A DNA stretch of 19,755 bases, taken from Christiangramia sp. (GTDB taxonomy: Bacteria > Bacteroidota > Bacteroidia > Flavobacteriales > Flavobacteriaceae). The notes beneath the pieces are model-generated. The model made no database searches and had not been told where the DNA came from. It was given only the letters and a program-made list of their open reading frames with translations. Position 1 is the first letter of the stretch. Each line of letters opens with the position of its first letter. This document shows positions 1 through 7,944 of the stretch, in pieces. Made by a program: the position numbers and the translations under genes. Where the stretch lies: positions 1 to 19,755 of the forward strand of contig JAGXII010000143.1 of the NCBI GenBank assembly GCA_024635735.1, given 5' to 3'.

Positions 1-1
1 A

Positions 2-637
2 TTTTCACACCTTGCAGCCAGTGAAGACTGGCAGGAAAGAGATTTTACGGTGGGCCAGATAGACCTTTTTAGAAAAATGAGCTGGCAGCTTATTGAAAAT
101 CTTGGCTATCACCCATTACTTCATATCTGCAATACCTCCGGAGTGATAAATTATCCCAAGGCCGCTTTCGATATGGTGAGAAGTGGCATTGGCCTTTATG
201 GATTTGGTAATGATAAAAAAGTGGATCCGGAGTTAAAACCGGTGGTAACACTCAAAACCATTATTTCACAGATAAGAAATCTACAGCCGGGCGCAACCGT
301 AGGATACAACAGGGTTTTCAAAGTTGAAAAACCTTCCAGGATCGCGACTTTGCCAATTGGCCATGCCGACGGGATTAACCGCATCTATGGAAAACAAAAG
401 GCAGGGGTTATCGTAAATGGCAAATACGCGCCGATTGTAGGTAATGTTTGTATGGATATTATCATGATAGATGTTACCGGAATAGACTGCGAAGAAGGGG
501 ACGAAGTCATAGTTTTTGGCGGGGACCAGCATCCCGTTAAATTCGCAGAAGCAGGAGGGACTATTTCTTACGAATTAATAACAGGAATACAACGCCGCGT
601 GACCCGCAGAATCATTCCTGAAAAAACAACTTCTTAA
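2..637 (+). CDS. alr: alanine racemase, C-terminal part (5' end outside window)
   Basis: PLP-dependent interconversion of L- and D-alanine, supplying D-Ala for peptidoglycan. The reading frame is open from base 2 to the TAA at 635-637, giving 211 residues. A GTG at 50 is internal, because the codons before it (SHLAASED...) already match the family. Visible are the end of the PLP barrel with an IGLYG segment, and the C-terminal beta domain. The VGYNRVF segment holds the catalytic tyrosine (codon 305-307), followed by the LPIGHADG strand and the GNVCMD substrate-contact segment. The PLP-binding lysine lies upstream of the window. In Bacteroidota, Alr can be fused behind a MurF-like ligase; the window cannot tell whether this one is. 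mscL follows 55 bp downstream with no terminator seen between them. Confidence 0.93.
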   Translation, partial: FSHLAASEDWQERDFTVGQIDLFRKMSWQLIENLGYHPLLHICNTSGVINYPKAAFDMVRSGIGLYGFGNDKKVDPELKPVVTLKTIISQIRNLQPGATVGYNRVFKVEKPSRIATLPIGHADGINRIYGKQKAGVIVNGKYAPIVGNVCMDIIMIDVTGIDCEEGDEVIVFGGDQHPVKFAEAGGTISYELITGIQRRVTRRIIPEKTTS

Positions 638-692
638 TATTTTATATTTTTCACTAAATTAGAGCTCAACTAACACTAATGACCATTAGATT

Positions 693-1118
693 ATGAGCTT
701 TTTTTCTGATTTTAAGGAATTTCTTCTAAAGAAAGACATCATAGTCCTGGCCACAGCGGTTATCATTGGAGCCGCGTTCAATAAGGTAATTTCATCGGTT
801 GTAGCCGATGTTTTTATGCCAGTTATCGGGCTAATTACCGGGGGCGTAGATTTGACTCAGAAATTTATTCCGCTGGATGGCAAGCATTACGATTCGCTGG
901 AAGCAGCACAGGAGGCTAATGCCGCCGTTATTACTTATGGTAACCTAATTCAGGCCATTATATACTTTATTATTGTAGGCCTCTTTATATTCTTATTTTT
1001 ACGGGCTTACGAAAAAACTAAGAAAAAAGAAGAAGAAGCTGCTCCGGCACCAAAAGGTCCAACTCAGGAAGAGCTTTTAATAGAAATAAGAGACGAACTG
1101 AAAAAACAAAATTCATAA
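693..1118 (+). CDS. mscL: large-conductance mechanosensitive channel MscL
   Basis: Homopentameric inner-membrane channel that opens under membrane tension and releases solutes on hypo-osmotic shock. The 141-residue length is normal for the family. An N-terminal amphipathic segment (SFFSDFKEFLLKKD) leads into TM1, about residues 15-43, with the conserved AxxxGxAF pattern and a DVFMPVIG exit. A periplasmic loop follows at about 45-83. TM2 runs about 84-103, and the cytoplasmic tail is basic and then acidic, ending in a helix (EELLIEIRDELKKQ) typical of the C-terminal bundle. A 6-bp dyad (CTAATG ac CATTAG, 676-689) ends 3 bp before the ATG. Transcription stops at the hairpin at 1160-1187. Confidence 0.96.
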   Translation: MSFFSDFKEFLLKKDIIVLATAVIIGAAFNKVISSVVADVFMPVIGLITGGVDLTQKFIPLDGKHYDSLEAAQEANAAVITYGNLIQAIIYFIIVGLFIFLFLRAYEKTKKKEEEAAPAPKGPTQEELLIEIRDELKKQNS

Positions 1119-1159
1119 GAAGTACGCTTACCGCTACACTATTCATTTTTAAACCAAAC

Positions 1160-1187
1160 CCCCTGCCGAAAGCAGGGGTCTTTTTTT
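1160..1187 (+). terminator. intrinsic terminator of mscL
   Basis: Stem CCCCTGC (1160-1166) and GCAGGGG (1172-1178) with the loop CGAAA, followed by TC and seven T. Perfect 7-bp GC-rich stem, about 40 bp after the mscL stop. Confidence 0.9.
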
Positions 1188-1241
1188 AACAAAAATGAAA
1201 AATGCGTTTAAAATTTCAAAAATGACTAATTTTTTCACCTA

Positions 1242-1276
1242 TTTGAGGCTCAGTTTATAGTCTTCTAATACCTTTG
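1242..1276 (+). promoter_or_regulatory. candidate Bacteroidota-type promoter of asd
   Basis: An exact TAnnTTTG -7 element (TACCTTTG, 1269-1276) lies 25 bp before the asd ATG. A TTTG at 1242-1245 could serve as the -33 element. The 23-bp spacer is a few bases longer than the usual ~20, so the -33 assignment is the weaker part. Position after the mscL terminator supports a separate asd transcript. Confidence 0.5.
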
Positions 1277-1301
1277 CAATCAAATTTTTAATCCCAAACA
1301 A

Positions 1302-2291
1302 ATGAAAGTAGCTGTTGTTGGCGCCACCGGGATGGTGGGAAGCGTAATGCTAAAAGTACTTGAAGAAAGAAATTTTCCTGTGACAGAATTAATTCCTGTA
1401 GCTTCAGAAAAATCTGTGGGTAAAAAACTTTCTTTCGCTAATAAAGAATATGAAGTAGTAGGACTTGAAACAGCTGTTTCCATGAAACCTGATATTGCTC
1501 TGTTTTCGGCCGGAGGAGATACCTCTCTGGAATGGGCTCCTAAATTTGCCGCTAATGGAACGACTGTTATAGACAATTCCTCTGCCTGGAGAATGAATCC
1601 AGCTAATAAGCTTGTAATTCCTGAAATCAATGCCGGCCTTCTCACAAAAGAAGACAAGGTAATCGCTAATCCAAATTGCTCTACCATTCAATTGCTTATG
1701 GCTTTAAAACCATTGCACGATACATATGGAATCAAAAGAGTAGTAGTTTCCACCTATCAGTCTATTACAGGAACAGGAGTGAAAGCAGTTCGCCAGCTGG
1801 AGAATGAATATGCAGGAGAAAAAGGAGAAATGGCTTACCCATACCCTATTCACCGCAACGCGCTCCCACATTGTGATGTCTTTCAGGAAAATGGATACAC
1901 CAAGGAAGAGATGAAACTGAGCAATGAAACAATGAAGATCCTTGGAGACGATTCAGTAAAAGTTAGTGCTACAGCGATAAGAATTCCTGTTGTAGGTGGG
2001 CATTCAGAATCGGTTAATATAGAATTCAAAAAAGAATTTGACGAGGTTGAAGTTCGCCAGTTACTTGCCGATTTTCCGGGAATCACCGTACAGGATAATC
2101 CGGCCGTTAATACCTATCCAATGCCTATTTATGCGGAAGGAAAAGATGATGTTTTTGTAGGGCGAATTAGACGCGATTATTCACAACCTAATACTTTAAA
2201 TATGTGGATCGTGGCCGATAATCTTCGTAAAGGAGCGGCTACCAACGCAGTGCAGATTGCTGAATATTTAGTTGCTAAAGACCTGGTATAG
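1302..2291 (+). CDS. asd: aspartate-semialdehyde dehydrogenase
   Basis: NADPH-dependent reduction of aspartyl-phosphate to aspartate semialdehyde, the branch point to lysine/diaminopimelate, threonine and methionine. It is 329 residues, normal for the family. The N-terminal Rossmann motif is VVGATGMVG (residues 5-13). The catalytic cysteine is Cys126 in NPNCST, and the substrate-binding region includes PVVGGHSESV, with the active-site histidine in HSE. The C-terminal VADNLRKGAATNAVQIAEYL helix is typical. The ATG at 1302 is chosen because the Rossmann strand begins at residue 2. It appears monocistronic: a promoter-like -7 element lies upstream and a strong terminator downstream. In an organism with DAP-type peptidoglycan it would feed the same wall-synthesis demand as the alr gene two genes upstream. 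Confidence 0.96.
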   Translation: MKVAVVGATGMVGSVMLKVLEERNFPVTELIPVASEKSVGKKLSFANKEYEVVGLETAVSMKPDIALFSAGGDTSLEWAPKFAANGTTVIDNSSAWRMNPANKLVIPEINAGLLTKEDKVIANPNCSTIQLLMALKPLHDTYGIKRVVVSTYQSITGTGVKAVRQLENEYAGEKGEMAYPYPIHRNALPHCDVFQENGYTKEEMKLSNETMKILGDDSVKVSATAIRIPVVGGHSESVNIEFKKEFDEVEVRQLLADFPGITVQDNPAVNTYPMPIYAEGKDDVFVGRIRRDYSQPNTLNMWIVADNLRKGAATNAVQIAEYLVAKDLV

Positions 2292-2319
2292 AAAAATTCA
2301 ATATATCCATAAACTCAAA

Positions 2320-2352
2320 AGCCTGAATTTCTGATACATTCAGGCTTTTTTT
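2320..2352 (+). terminator. intrinsic terminator of asd
   Basis: Perfect 9-bp stem AGCCTGAAT (2320-2328) and ATTCAGGCT (2338-2346), followed by a T run to 2352. It is about 30 bp after the asd stop. Confidence 0.92.
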
Positions 2353-2356
2353 ATAC

Positions 2357-2377
2357 TAACTTTAGGACCTAAAGTTA
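2357..2377. promoter_or_regulatory. perfect dyad before the peptidase gene; overlaps a -7-like element
   Basis: Arms TAACTTTAGG (2357-2366) and CCTAAAGTTA (2368-2377) are exact reverse complements around a single central A. The left arm contains TAACTTTA, one base off the TAnnTTTG -7 consensus. The dyad ends 6 bp before the ATG at 2384. It could be a repressor operator over the promoter, or a hairpin at the 5' end of the mRNA. It is distinct from the asd terminator, which ends at 2352. Confidence 0.55.
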
Positions 2378-2383
2378 ATCTAT

Positions 2384-4543
2384 ATGAAGAAAATATTTAC
2401 TCTGATCATCGCCGCAGGATTATTAACGGCCTGCCATGACGACGATAAAAAAAATGAAACTACCGCATTGAATTACCCTGAAACTAAAAAAGTAGATACC
2501 GTAACAGATTATTTCGGTACTAAAGTTAAAGATCCTTACCGCTGGCTTGAAAATGACCGGAGTGAAGAGACTGAAAACTGGGTCAAAGCCGAAAATAAAA
2601 TCACCTTTAATTACCTGGAAAAAATTCCATACCGGGACAAGCTTAAGCAACGACTCACCGAGCTATGGGACTACGAAAAACTTAGCGCTCCATTTACCGA
2701 AGGAGATTATATCTATTTCTATAAAAATGACGGTTTGCAGAACCAGAGTGTGCTGTACCGCAAAAAAGGTGAAGAAGGCGAGCCCGAAATTTTCCTGAAT
2801 CCGAATACTTTTAGTGATGACGGTACCACCTCTCTTGCCGGATTAAGTTTTTCTGAAGACGGGAAGAAAATGGCATATGCTATTTCAGAAGGAGGAAGCG
2901 ACTGGAGAAAAATAATTGTTCTAAACGCCGAAAACAGGGAAAGAATGGAAGATACTATCCGCGACGTGAAATTCAGCGGGATTTCCTGGAAAGGAGATGA
3001 AGGCTTCTATTATTCCAGTTATGACAAGCCAGAAGGCAGCCAATTATCGGCGAAAACCGATCAGCATAAATTATATTATCACAAGCTTGGAACTAAGCAG
3101 AGTGACGACAAAATAATCTATGGAGATTCTGAAGAGCAAAAAAGAAGATATGTTGGAGGCAGTGTGACTGAAGACAATCATTACCTCATTATTTCAGCAA
3201 GAAATTCCACCTCGGGAGGTGAGCTTTACCTGATGGATCTCACCAAAAAAAATCCTGAACTGGTCCCGATTATTGACAATTTTGACACCGATACTGATGT
3301 AATTGATAATGAAGGCAGCCAGTTATTTATAGTTACCAATATGGATGCGCCTAACCGCCGCGTGGTAACTGTAGATGCTTCCAATCCTACACCTGAAAAC
3401 TGGAAAGATTTTATTCCTGAGACTGAAAACGTTTTAAGTCCGAACACCGGTGGTGGATATTTCTTTGCGGAATATATGGTAGACGCTATTTCCAAGGTGA
3501 AACAATATGATTACCAGGGGAAACTTGTACGTGAGGTAGAACTTCCGGACATAGGTTCCGCCAATGGATTTGGCGCTAAGAAAGACGAAGACGTGCTGTA
3601 TTATTCCTTTACAAATTATGTGACTCCGAGTACTATCTATAAATACGACATCGAAAAAGGAACTTCTGAAGTTTATAACAAACCCAATATTGATTTCAAC
3701 CCTGAAGACTATCAAAGTAAACAGGTTTTCTATAATTCCAAAGACGGAACCCGAATCCCAATGATCATCACCTTCAAAAAAGGCACGGAGATGAATGGTA
3801 AAAATCCTACTATTTTATATGGTTATGGTGGATTCAACATTAGTCTTACTCCGGGATTCAGCACTGCCATGAGCGTTTGGTTAGAGCAGGGAGGAATTTA
3901 TGCTGTACCTAACCTAAGAGGTGGTGGAGAATACGGAAGAGAATGGCATGATGCGGGAATAAAAATAAAAAAACAGAACGTTTTTGATGACTTTATCGCT
4001 GCTGCAGAATATTTAATTGAAAACAATTATACTTCTAAAGATTACCTGGCCATTCGGGGTGTTTCTAACGGCGGTTTACTCGTTGGGGCTACTATGACAC
4101 AAAGACCGGATCTTATGAAGGTTGCGCTTCCCGCAGTAGGTGTAATGGATATGTTGCGTTACCATACTTTCACGGCCGGTGCCGGATGGGCTTACGACTA
4201 TGGAACTTCTGAAGACAGCAAGGAAATGTTCGAATATATTTATGACTATTCTCCGGTTCACAATGTGAAAAAAGGAGTTGAATATCCGGCTACCCTTGTC
4301 ACTACCGGAGATCATGATGACAGGGTTGTTCCTGCTCACTCTTTTAAATTCGCGGCAGAACTGCAGGAAAAACAAGCAGGTGATGAACCTGTTTTAATCA
4401 GAATTGAAACCAAAGCCGGTCATGGTGCCGGCAAACCAACCAGTATGATTATAGAAGAATATGCTGATATATTTGGTTTTACTCTCTATAATATGGGATA
4501 CGAGGCGCTCCCGAATGAACTGGATAAAAATATTAAGGGATAG
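2384..4543 (+). CDS. prolyl oligopeptidase family serine peptidase (S9A), lipoprotein
   Basis: Likely cleaves short proline-containing peptides after Pro, outside the inner membrane. It has 719 residues, close to the usual ~700 plus a leader. Residues 1-17 form a lipoprotein signal (MKKIFTLIIAAGLLTAC, lipobox LTAC), followed by an acidic DDD stretch. Residues about 30-440 are the beta-propeller, starting with YPETKKVDTVTDYFG and DPYRWLEN. The alpha/beta-hydrolase domain runs from about 445 to 710. The catalytic triad is visible: Ser561 in RGVSNGG, Asp645 in the DHDDRVVP segment and His680 in AGHGAGKP. The NLRGGGEYGREWH segment is a family hallmark. It stands alone between two terminators, with a dyad immediately before the start that may control it. 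Assignment to S9A is firm; the natural substrate is not known. Confidence 0.95.
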   Translation: MKKIFTLIIAAGLLTACHDDDKKNETTALNYPETKKVDTVTDYFGTKVKDPYRWLENDRSEETENWVKAENKITFNYLEKIPYRDKLKQRLTELWDYEKLSAPFTEGDYIYFYKNDGLQNQSVLYRKKGEEGEPEIFLNPNTFSDDGTTSLAGLSFSEDGKKMAYAISEGGSDWRKIIVLNAENRERMEDTIRDVKFSGISWKGDEGFYYSSYDKPEGSQLSAKTDQHKLYYHKLGTKQSDDKIIYGDSEEQKRRYVGGSVTEDNHYLIISARNSTSGGELYLMDLTKKNPELVPIIDNFDTDTDVIDNEGSQLFIVTNMDAPNRRVVTVDASNPTPENWKDFIPETENVLSPNTGGGYFFAEYMVDAISKVKQYDYQGKLVREVELPDIGSANGFGAKKDEDVLYYSFTNYVTPSTIYKYDIEKGTSEVYNKPNIDFNPEDYQSKQVFYNSKDGTRIPMIITFKKGTEMNGKNPTILYGYGGFNISLTPGFSTAMSVWLEQGGIYAVPNLRGGGEYGREWHDAGIKIKKQNVFDDFIAAAEYLIENNYTSKDYLAIRGVSNGGLLVGATMTQRPDLMKVALPAVGVMDMLRYHTFTAGAGWAYDYGTSEDSKEMFEYIYDYSPVHNVKKGVEYPATLVTTGDHDDRVVPAHSFKFAAELQEKQAGDEPVLIRIETKAGHGAGKPTSMIIEEYADIFGFTLYNMGYEALPNELDKNIKG

Positions 4544-4563
4544 ACCTTAATCATAATAAAATA

Positions 4564-4593
4564 AAAGGCGTGGAGTAATTTCCACGCTTTTTT
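4564..4593 (+). terminator. intrinsic terminator of the prolyl oligopeptidase gene
   Basis: Stem GCGTGGA (4568-4574) and TCCACGC (4581-4587), loop GTAATT, extended by a G-U pair and A-U pairs (4564-4567 with the T tract), then six T. It begins about 20 bp after the stop codon. Confidence 0.9.
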
Positions 4594-4666
4594 ATTTGCT
4601 TAAATAAGGATGGAAACTTCTTCGCTTAATCTCGATTTCTTAACTTTCAATTTCTAAAGTCTGTCT

Positions 4667-5635
4667 ATGCTGAAACTTGAAAAAGTATCTTTTGCCTATG
4701 ATAAAGAACCGGTATTAAAAAATATCAGTTTTCAAATTGATAAGGGTCAAAATGTTTCAGTGATTGGTGAAAGCGGATGCGGTAAAAGCACTTTGCTGAA
4801 GCTTATTTACGGGTTGCTGCATACCGATGGAAAAATCTCCTGGGAAGATGAAGAACTGCTCGGGCCAAATTTTAATCTTGTTCCCGGCGAACCTTTTATT
4901 AAATATCTCGCGCAGGATTTTGATCTCATGCTTCCCCTAAGCGCAGCAGATAATGTGGGTAAACATCTTAGTAATTTCTATCCTATTATAAAGAAAAGAA
5001 GGATTCGAGAATTACTTGAAGTAGTAGAAATGACAGATCTTGCCGATAAAAAAGCCAAATATCTTAGTGGCGGACAACAACAGCGTATTGCGCTTGCAAG
5101 AGCCCTGGCCAAAGAGCCGAAAGTTTTATTGCTGGATGAACCTTTTAGCCATATTGATCATTTTAGAAAGAATAACCTGCGACGAAGGCTTTTTTCTTAT
5201 CTAAAAGAAAAGCAGATAACCTGTATAATTGCCACTCACGATAGTACTGATGCCCTTGCTTTTGCCGACAGAAGCTTAGTGATCAAAAATGCCGGAATTT
5301 ATGCGGAAGGAACTCCTCAGGAATTATTTCAGGATCCACCAAATAAGTATGTGGCCTCCTTATTTGGAGACGTAAATCACTTAATGCTGAAAAATATTAA
5401 ACCTGAAAATAACAGTAGAAAACGGGTCATCCTTTATCCCCATGAAATTGAAATAGTAAAGAATTCAGCAATAAAGGCTGAGGTTAAAAAATGCTACTTT
5501 AAGGGAGAAAGCTTTTTAATTGAAGCATTACTGAATGGTGAAAATGTATTAATAAACCATGATAAAGAACTGCCTGTTAATACCAATATCCACCTTAAAA
5601 TATTGGATAGCCTGATAGAGAGGAGACTCAAATAA
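4667..5635 (+). CDS. ABC transporter ATP-binding protein (PotA/FbpC-like)
   Basis: ATPase subunit of an ABC transporter; the substrate cannot be read from the sequence. It has 322 residues. The nucleotide-binding domain spans about 1-235: Walker A GESGCGKST (34-42), Q-loop AQDFD (82-86), signature LSGGQQQR (133-140), Walker B LLLDEP (154-159) and H-loop His191 in ATHD. A further ~85 residues, including LYPHEIEIVK, resemble the small C-terminal regulatory domain of importer-type ATPases such as PotA/FbpC. No permease or binding-protein gene is adjacent: the next gene is convergent. The ATPase is therefore an orphan here and either serves a transporter encoded elsewhere or has another role. The stop overlaps the end of the opposite-strand gene by 8 bp. 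Confidence 0.9.
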   Translation: MLKLEKVSFAYDKEPVLKNISFQIDKGQNVSVIGESGCGKSTLLKLIYGLLHTDGKISWEDEELLGPNFNLVPGEPFIKYLAQDFDLMLPLSAADNVGKHLSNFYPIIKKRRIRELLEVVEMTDLADKKAKYLSGGQQQRIALARALAKEPKVLLLDEPFSHIDHFRKNNLRRRLFSYLKEKQITCIIATHDSTDALAFADRSLVIKNAGIYAEGTPQELFQDPPNKYVASLFGDVNHLMLKNIKPENNSRKRVILYPHEIEIVKNSAIKAEVKKCYFKGESFLIEALLNGENVLINHDKELPVNTNIHLKILDSLIERRLK

Positions 5636-6080
5636 TTTCTTCAATCTTATATTTTTTCCCGCCAATATTAAAAGAATCATTTCTCTTCTTTCCAATAAGC
5701 TGTCGCGCAACCGGAGACTGTATTCCTACGGCATAAAACTTTCCCTCATTCACCATAATCTCTCCCGCGGGAATTGAAATAAAATAACTGGAATTACTCG
5801 TCATTACAATACTGCCCAGAATCACGGTATCATGGAATTCGTTTTGTTCTATGCGGTTTAAGATCTTTTCAAGACGATCATATTCGTTAAGCTGATTGGT
5901 TAACTTATTCCATTCGATATTGATCATTTCGCGCCCCGTCTCATATTTATCGCCGGCACTGCTTTTAGATTCGTTTTCAAGATCTTCTTTGAGACCTGAC
6001 AGCGAATCTTTTACTATTCTTATCTTTTTATCCAGGTAAGACTTACAGGCTTTGATAAGTTCATTTCTGTTAACCTTCAT
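5628..6080 (-). CDS. GreA/GreB-like transcript-cleavage factor family protein
   Basis: A 150-residue protein if started at the ATG at 6080-6078, one base after the mtgA stop (TAA g ATG). An in-frame ATG at 6104 would add 8 residues and overlap mtgA. Residues about 5-80 are predicted coiled coil, with SSAGDKYETGREM at 40-52. This resembles the GDxxENAEY tip of GreA, including the acidic residues. Residues about 85-150 look like the GreA/GreB C-terminal FKBP-like fold: LGSIVMTSN, and SPVARQLIGKKRNDSF near 122-137, matching the family SPxxxALLGkkxGD pattern. Family knowledge suggests binding to the RNA polymerase secondary channel. Proteins of this type are, as I recall, often mislabelled 3-oxoacyl-ACP synthase in flavobacterial genomes; nothing here supports that label. 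It is the last gene of a three-gene operon. Confidence 0.8.
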   Translation of the reverse strand: MKVNRNELIKACKSYLDKKIRIVKDSLSGLKEDLENESKSSAGDKYETGREMINIEWNKLTNQLNEYDRLEKILNRIEQNEFHDTVILGSIVMTSNSSYFISIPAGEIMVNEGKFYAVGIQSPVARQLIGKKRNDSFNIGGKKYKIEEII

Positions 6081-6081
6081 C

Positions 6082-6753
6082 TTATTCAAGACTGAATTTT
6101 CCATAATTCTGCATCTGGCGAACAATCCAGTTTTTTCTACGCTGTATAAAACCTGAAGCTGGATTCGCCCTGTATTGCCTTGGATTAGGCAAAACTGCCG
6201 CAATGGCTGCAGCTTCATATGCTGAAAGCTGAGAAGCATTTTTATGAAACCAGAACTGAGCGGCAGCCTGAGCTCCATATACTCCTTTGCCCATTTCAAT
6301 ACTGTTTAAATAGACTTCCAGTATCCTCTCCTTACTCCAGAGCATCTCAATTAAAAAAGTAAAATAAGTCTCCACTCCCTTTCTGAACCAGGTTCTTCCG
6401 GGCCATAAAAAAACATTTTTAGCCGTTTGCTGTGAAATTGTTGAAGCTCCGCGAATCCTGCGGCCAGATCTGTTATCGTCCATGGCTTTCTGAATAGCTT
6501 CAAAGTCAAAACCGCTGTGGTTTACAAAATTTTGATCCTCACTGGCAATGACCGCAAGCTGAAGATGCCTTGATATATTTTCGATAGGTTCCCAGTCGTG
6601 TTGAATTTCTTCCTCCGGATTCTCAAAGTAGCGTATCGCCATTAATGGAGTAAAGGGTACAGGAACCCATTTGTATACCACAACAATGAAAATACTGAAT
6701 AGGAATAGTCCAAAAAGGATTTTAAAAATGAACCTGAAAATTCGTTTTATCAT
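6082..6753 (-). CDS. mtgA: monofunctional biosynthetic peptidoglycan transglycosylase
   Basis: Polymerises lipid II into glycan strands on the periplasmic face of the inner membrane (GT51). The ATG at 6753-6751 gives 223 residues and overlaps the upstream stop as ATGA. An upstream in-frame ATG at 6834 lies inside the previous gene and would put 27 non-matching residues before the membrane anchor, so it is rejected. One N-terminal TM helix spans about residues 5-27. The GT51 motifs are in order: SEDQNFVNHSGFD with catalytic Glu72, RGASTISQQTAKN (101-113), KERILEVYLN (141-150), and GAQAAAQFWFHK followed by AAIAAVLPNP. There is no transpeptidase domain. It is translationally coupled to the FAD oxidoreductase upstream and to the GreA-like gene downstream. 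Confidence 0.95.
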   Translation of the reverse strand: MIKRIFRFIFKILFGLFLFSIFIVVVYKWVPVPFTPLMAIRYFENPEEEIQHDWEPIENISRHLQLAVIASEDQNFVNHSGFDFEAIQKAMDDNRSGRRIRGASTISQQTAKNVFLWPGRTWFRKGVETYFTFLIEMLWSKERILEVYLNSIEMGKGVYGAQAAAQFWFHKNASQLSAYEAAAIAAVLPNPRQYRANPASGFIQRRKNWIVRQMQNYGKFSLE

Positions 6754-7871
6754 GATTTTGTTGCTAGAACTGCAATTTCTTTCCCAACTAGGCTGCCAAT
6801 GGCAATTCCCATTCCGCCAAGTCTGACACCGCAATATACATTTTCTGAAATTTCCCTGATTATCGGTTTCTTTTGATTCCCCACACCCATTATTCCACTC
6901 CAGGACTGCTGAATCTCGAAACTGGTATCAGGAAGAATACAGTTTTTAAGCAAATCTTTTAACCTGTTTTGAATAAGATCCGTAAGGCCAGTTTCATCGG
7001 TTTCTTCGGCTTTAAAATCCAGATTTCTTCCGCCGCCAAAAAGCACGCGATCTCCAATATTTCTAAAATAGTAGTATCCCTTATCCAGATGAAAAGTTCC
7101 TTTAAAAGGTAAGTTTTTAATTGGTTTAGTAACCAAAACCTGAGCTCTTGCGGGTTTAACCTCCTTTATGCCCAGACGTGATGCGAAACCATTCGTCGCG
7201 ATAATAAGTTTTGCGGTAGAAATTTCGAATTCATCAGTTTTTACTGAAAGGCCTTCCGGTGTGTTTTCATAAGATTTTACTTCAACACCATTCAAAATAC
7301 GAATTCCTTCCCCTAAAACTTTTCTTACCAGGGAACTCATCATTTTACCCGTATCTATCTGTCCTTCAAACTGATTATAAATAAGATCCTTCTGTATTTT
7401 TTGAAATCCGAATTTATTCTTTGAAACACTAAAAACATCCTGGTGAAAAATCTGGGAAAGAAGATCATTCACTTCAGGTAATTTTTGCAGACATTCTTCA
7501 TAAAGTTCCTCATCTTCCAGGGTGAATAACTCATAGCCTCCATAAGTTCTCAAATCAATATTCTGATCACCCAGGTTCTTTCGAAGTAATTCAAGCCCGT
7601 TAATGCGCTTTTGAACAAGCTGTACTATTTCTTCTTCTGAATGAGTTTTAAGGTCGTCTATAATCTCTGAAATGCTTCCAAAACAGGCAAAGCCGGCATT
7701 CTTTGTACTGGCTCCTTCCGGCAACATTCCTTTTTCAAGAATAAGGATCTTTGCTTCCGGTTCATTGCGCTTTAATTGAAGTGCACAATTAAGACCGGTA
7801 ATTCCACTGCCGATAATTGTATAATCGATATTAGAAAACCAGGAATCGGTTTCCCAAAAGGAAAAATTCAT
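6750..7871 (-). CDS. FAD-dependent oxidoreductase, DAO (DadA/glycine oxidase-like) family
   Basis: A 373-residue flavoprotein. It has a dinucleotide-binding motif IIGSGITGLNCAL (residues 19-31, GxGxxG at 21-26) with the ribose-binding acid Glu46 (LILEKG). The GASTKNAGFACFG segment is typical of DAO-family proteins. The C-terminal part carries the second FAD contact, GVRLGGMGIAIGSLVGKEIA. The family oxidises amine substrates such as D-amino acids, glycine or sarcosine; the substrate cannot be assigned. First gene of the DAO-mtgA-greA-like operon. The start ATG at 7871-7869 lies about 30 bp after the accC terminator, so the operon needs its own promoter in the 73-bp gap; no clear TAnnTTTG is visible there. 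Confidence 0.88.
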   Translation of the reverse strand: MNFSFWETDSWFSNIDYTIIGSGITGLNCALQLKRNEPEAKILILEKGMLPEGASTKNAGFACFGSISEIIDDLKTHSEEEIVQLVQKRINGLELLRKNLGDQNIDLRTYGGYELFTLEDEELYEECLQKLPEVNDLLSQIFHQDVFSVSKNKFGFQKIQKDLIYNQFEGQIDTGKMMSSLVRKVLGEGIRILNGVEVKSYENTPEGLSVKTDEFEISTAKLIIATNGFASRLGIKEVKPARAQVLVTKPIKNLPFKGTFHLDKGYYYFRNIGDRVLFGGGRNLDFKAEETDETGLTDLIQNRLKDLLKNCILPDTSFEIQQSWSGIMGVGNQKKPIIREISENVYCGVRLGGMGIAIGSLVGKEIAVLATKS

Positions 7872-7914
7872 AGGTTAGTATTTACTAAAGTTTAAATTAC
7901 AAAATAATGGGCAC

Positions 7915-7940
7915 AAAAAACCCCGGTAAAAACCGGGGTT
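7915..7940 (-). terminator. intrinsic terminator of the fabH-accB-accC operon
   Basis: On the - strand AACCCCGGT and ACCGGGGTT form a perfect 9-bp stem (7919-7927 with 7932-7940) around four bases, followed by a T run read from 7920 down to 7915. It lies 4 bp after the accC stop. Confidence 0.93.
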
Positions 7941-7944
7941 AATT

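Noticed and set aside
4076..4375. Open frame of 99 codons on the - strand inside the peptidase gene
   Set aside because: It lies wholly within the catalytic domain coding sequence of a confidently assigned gene and resembles no protein.
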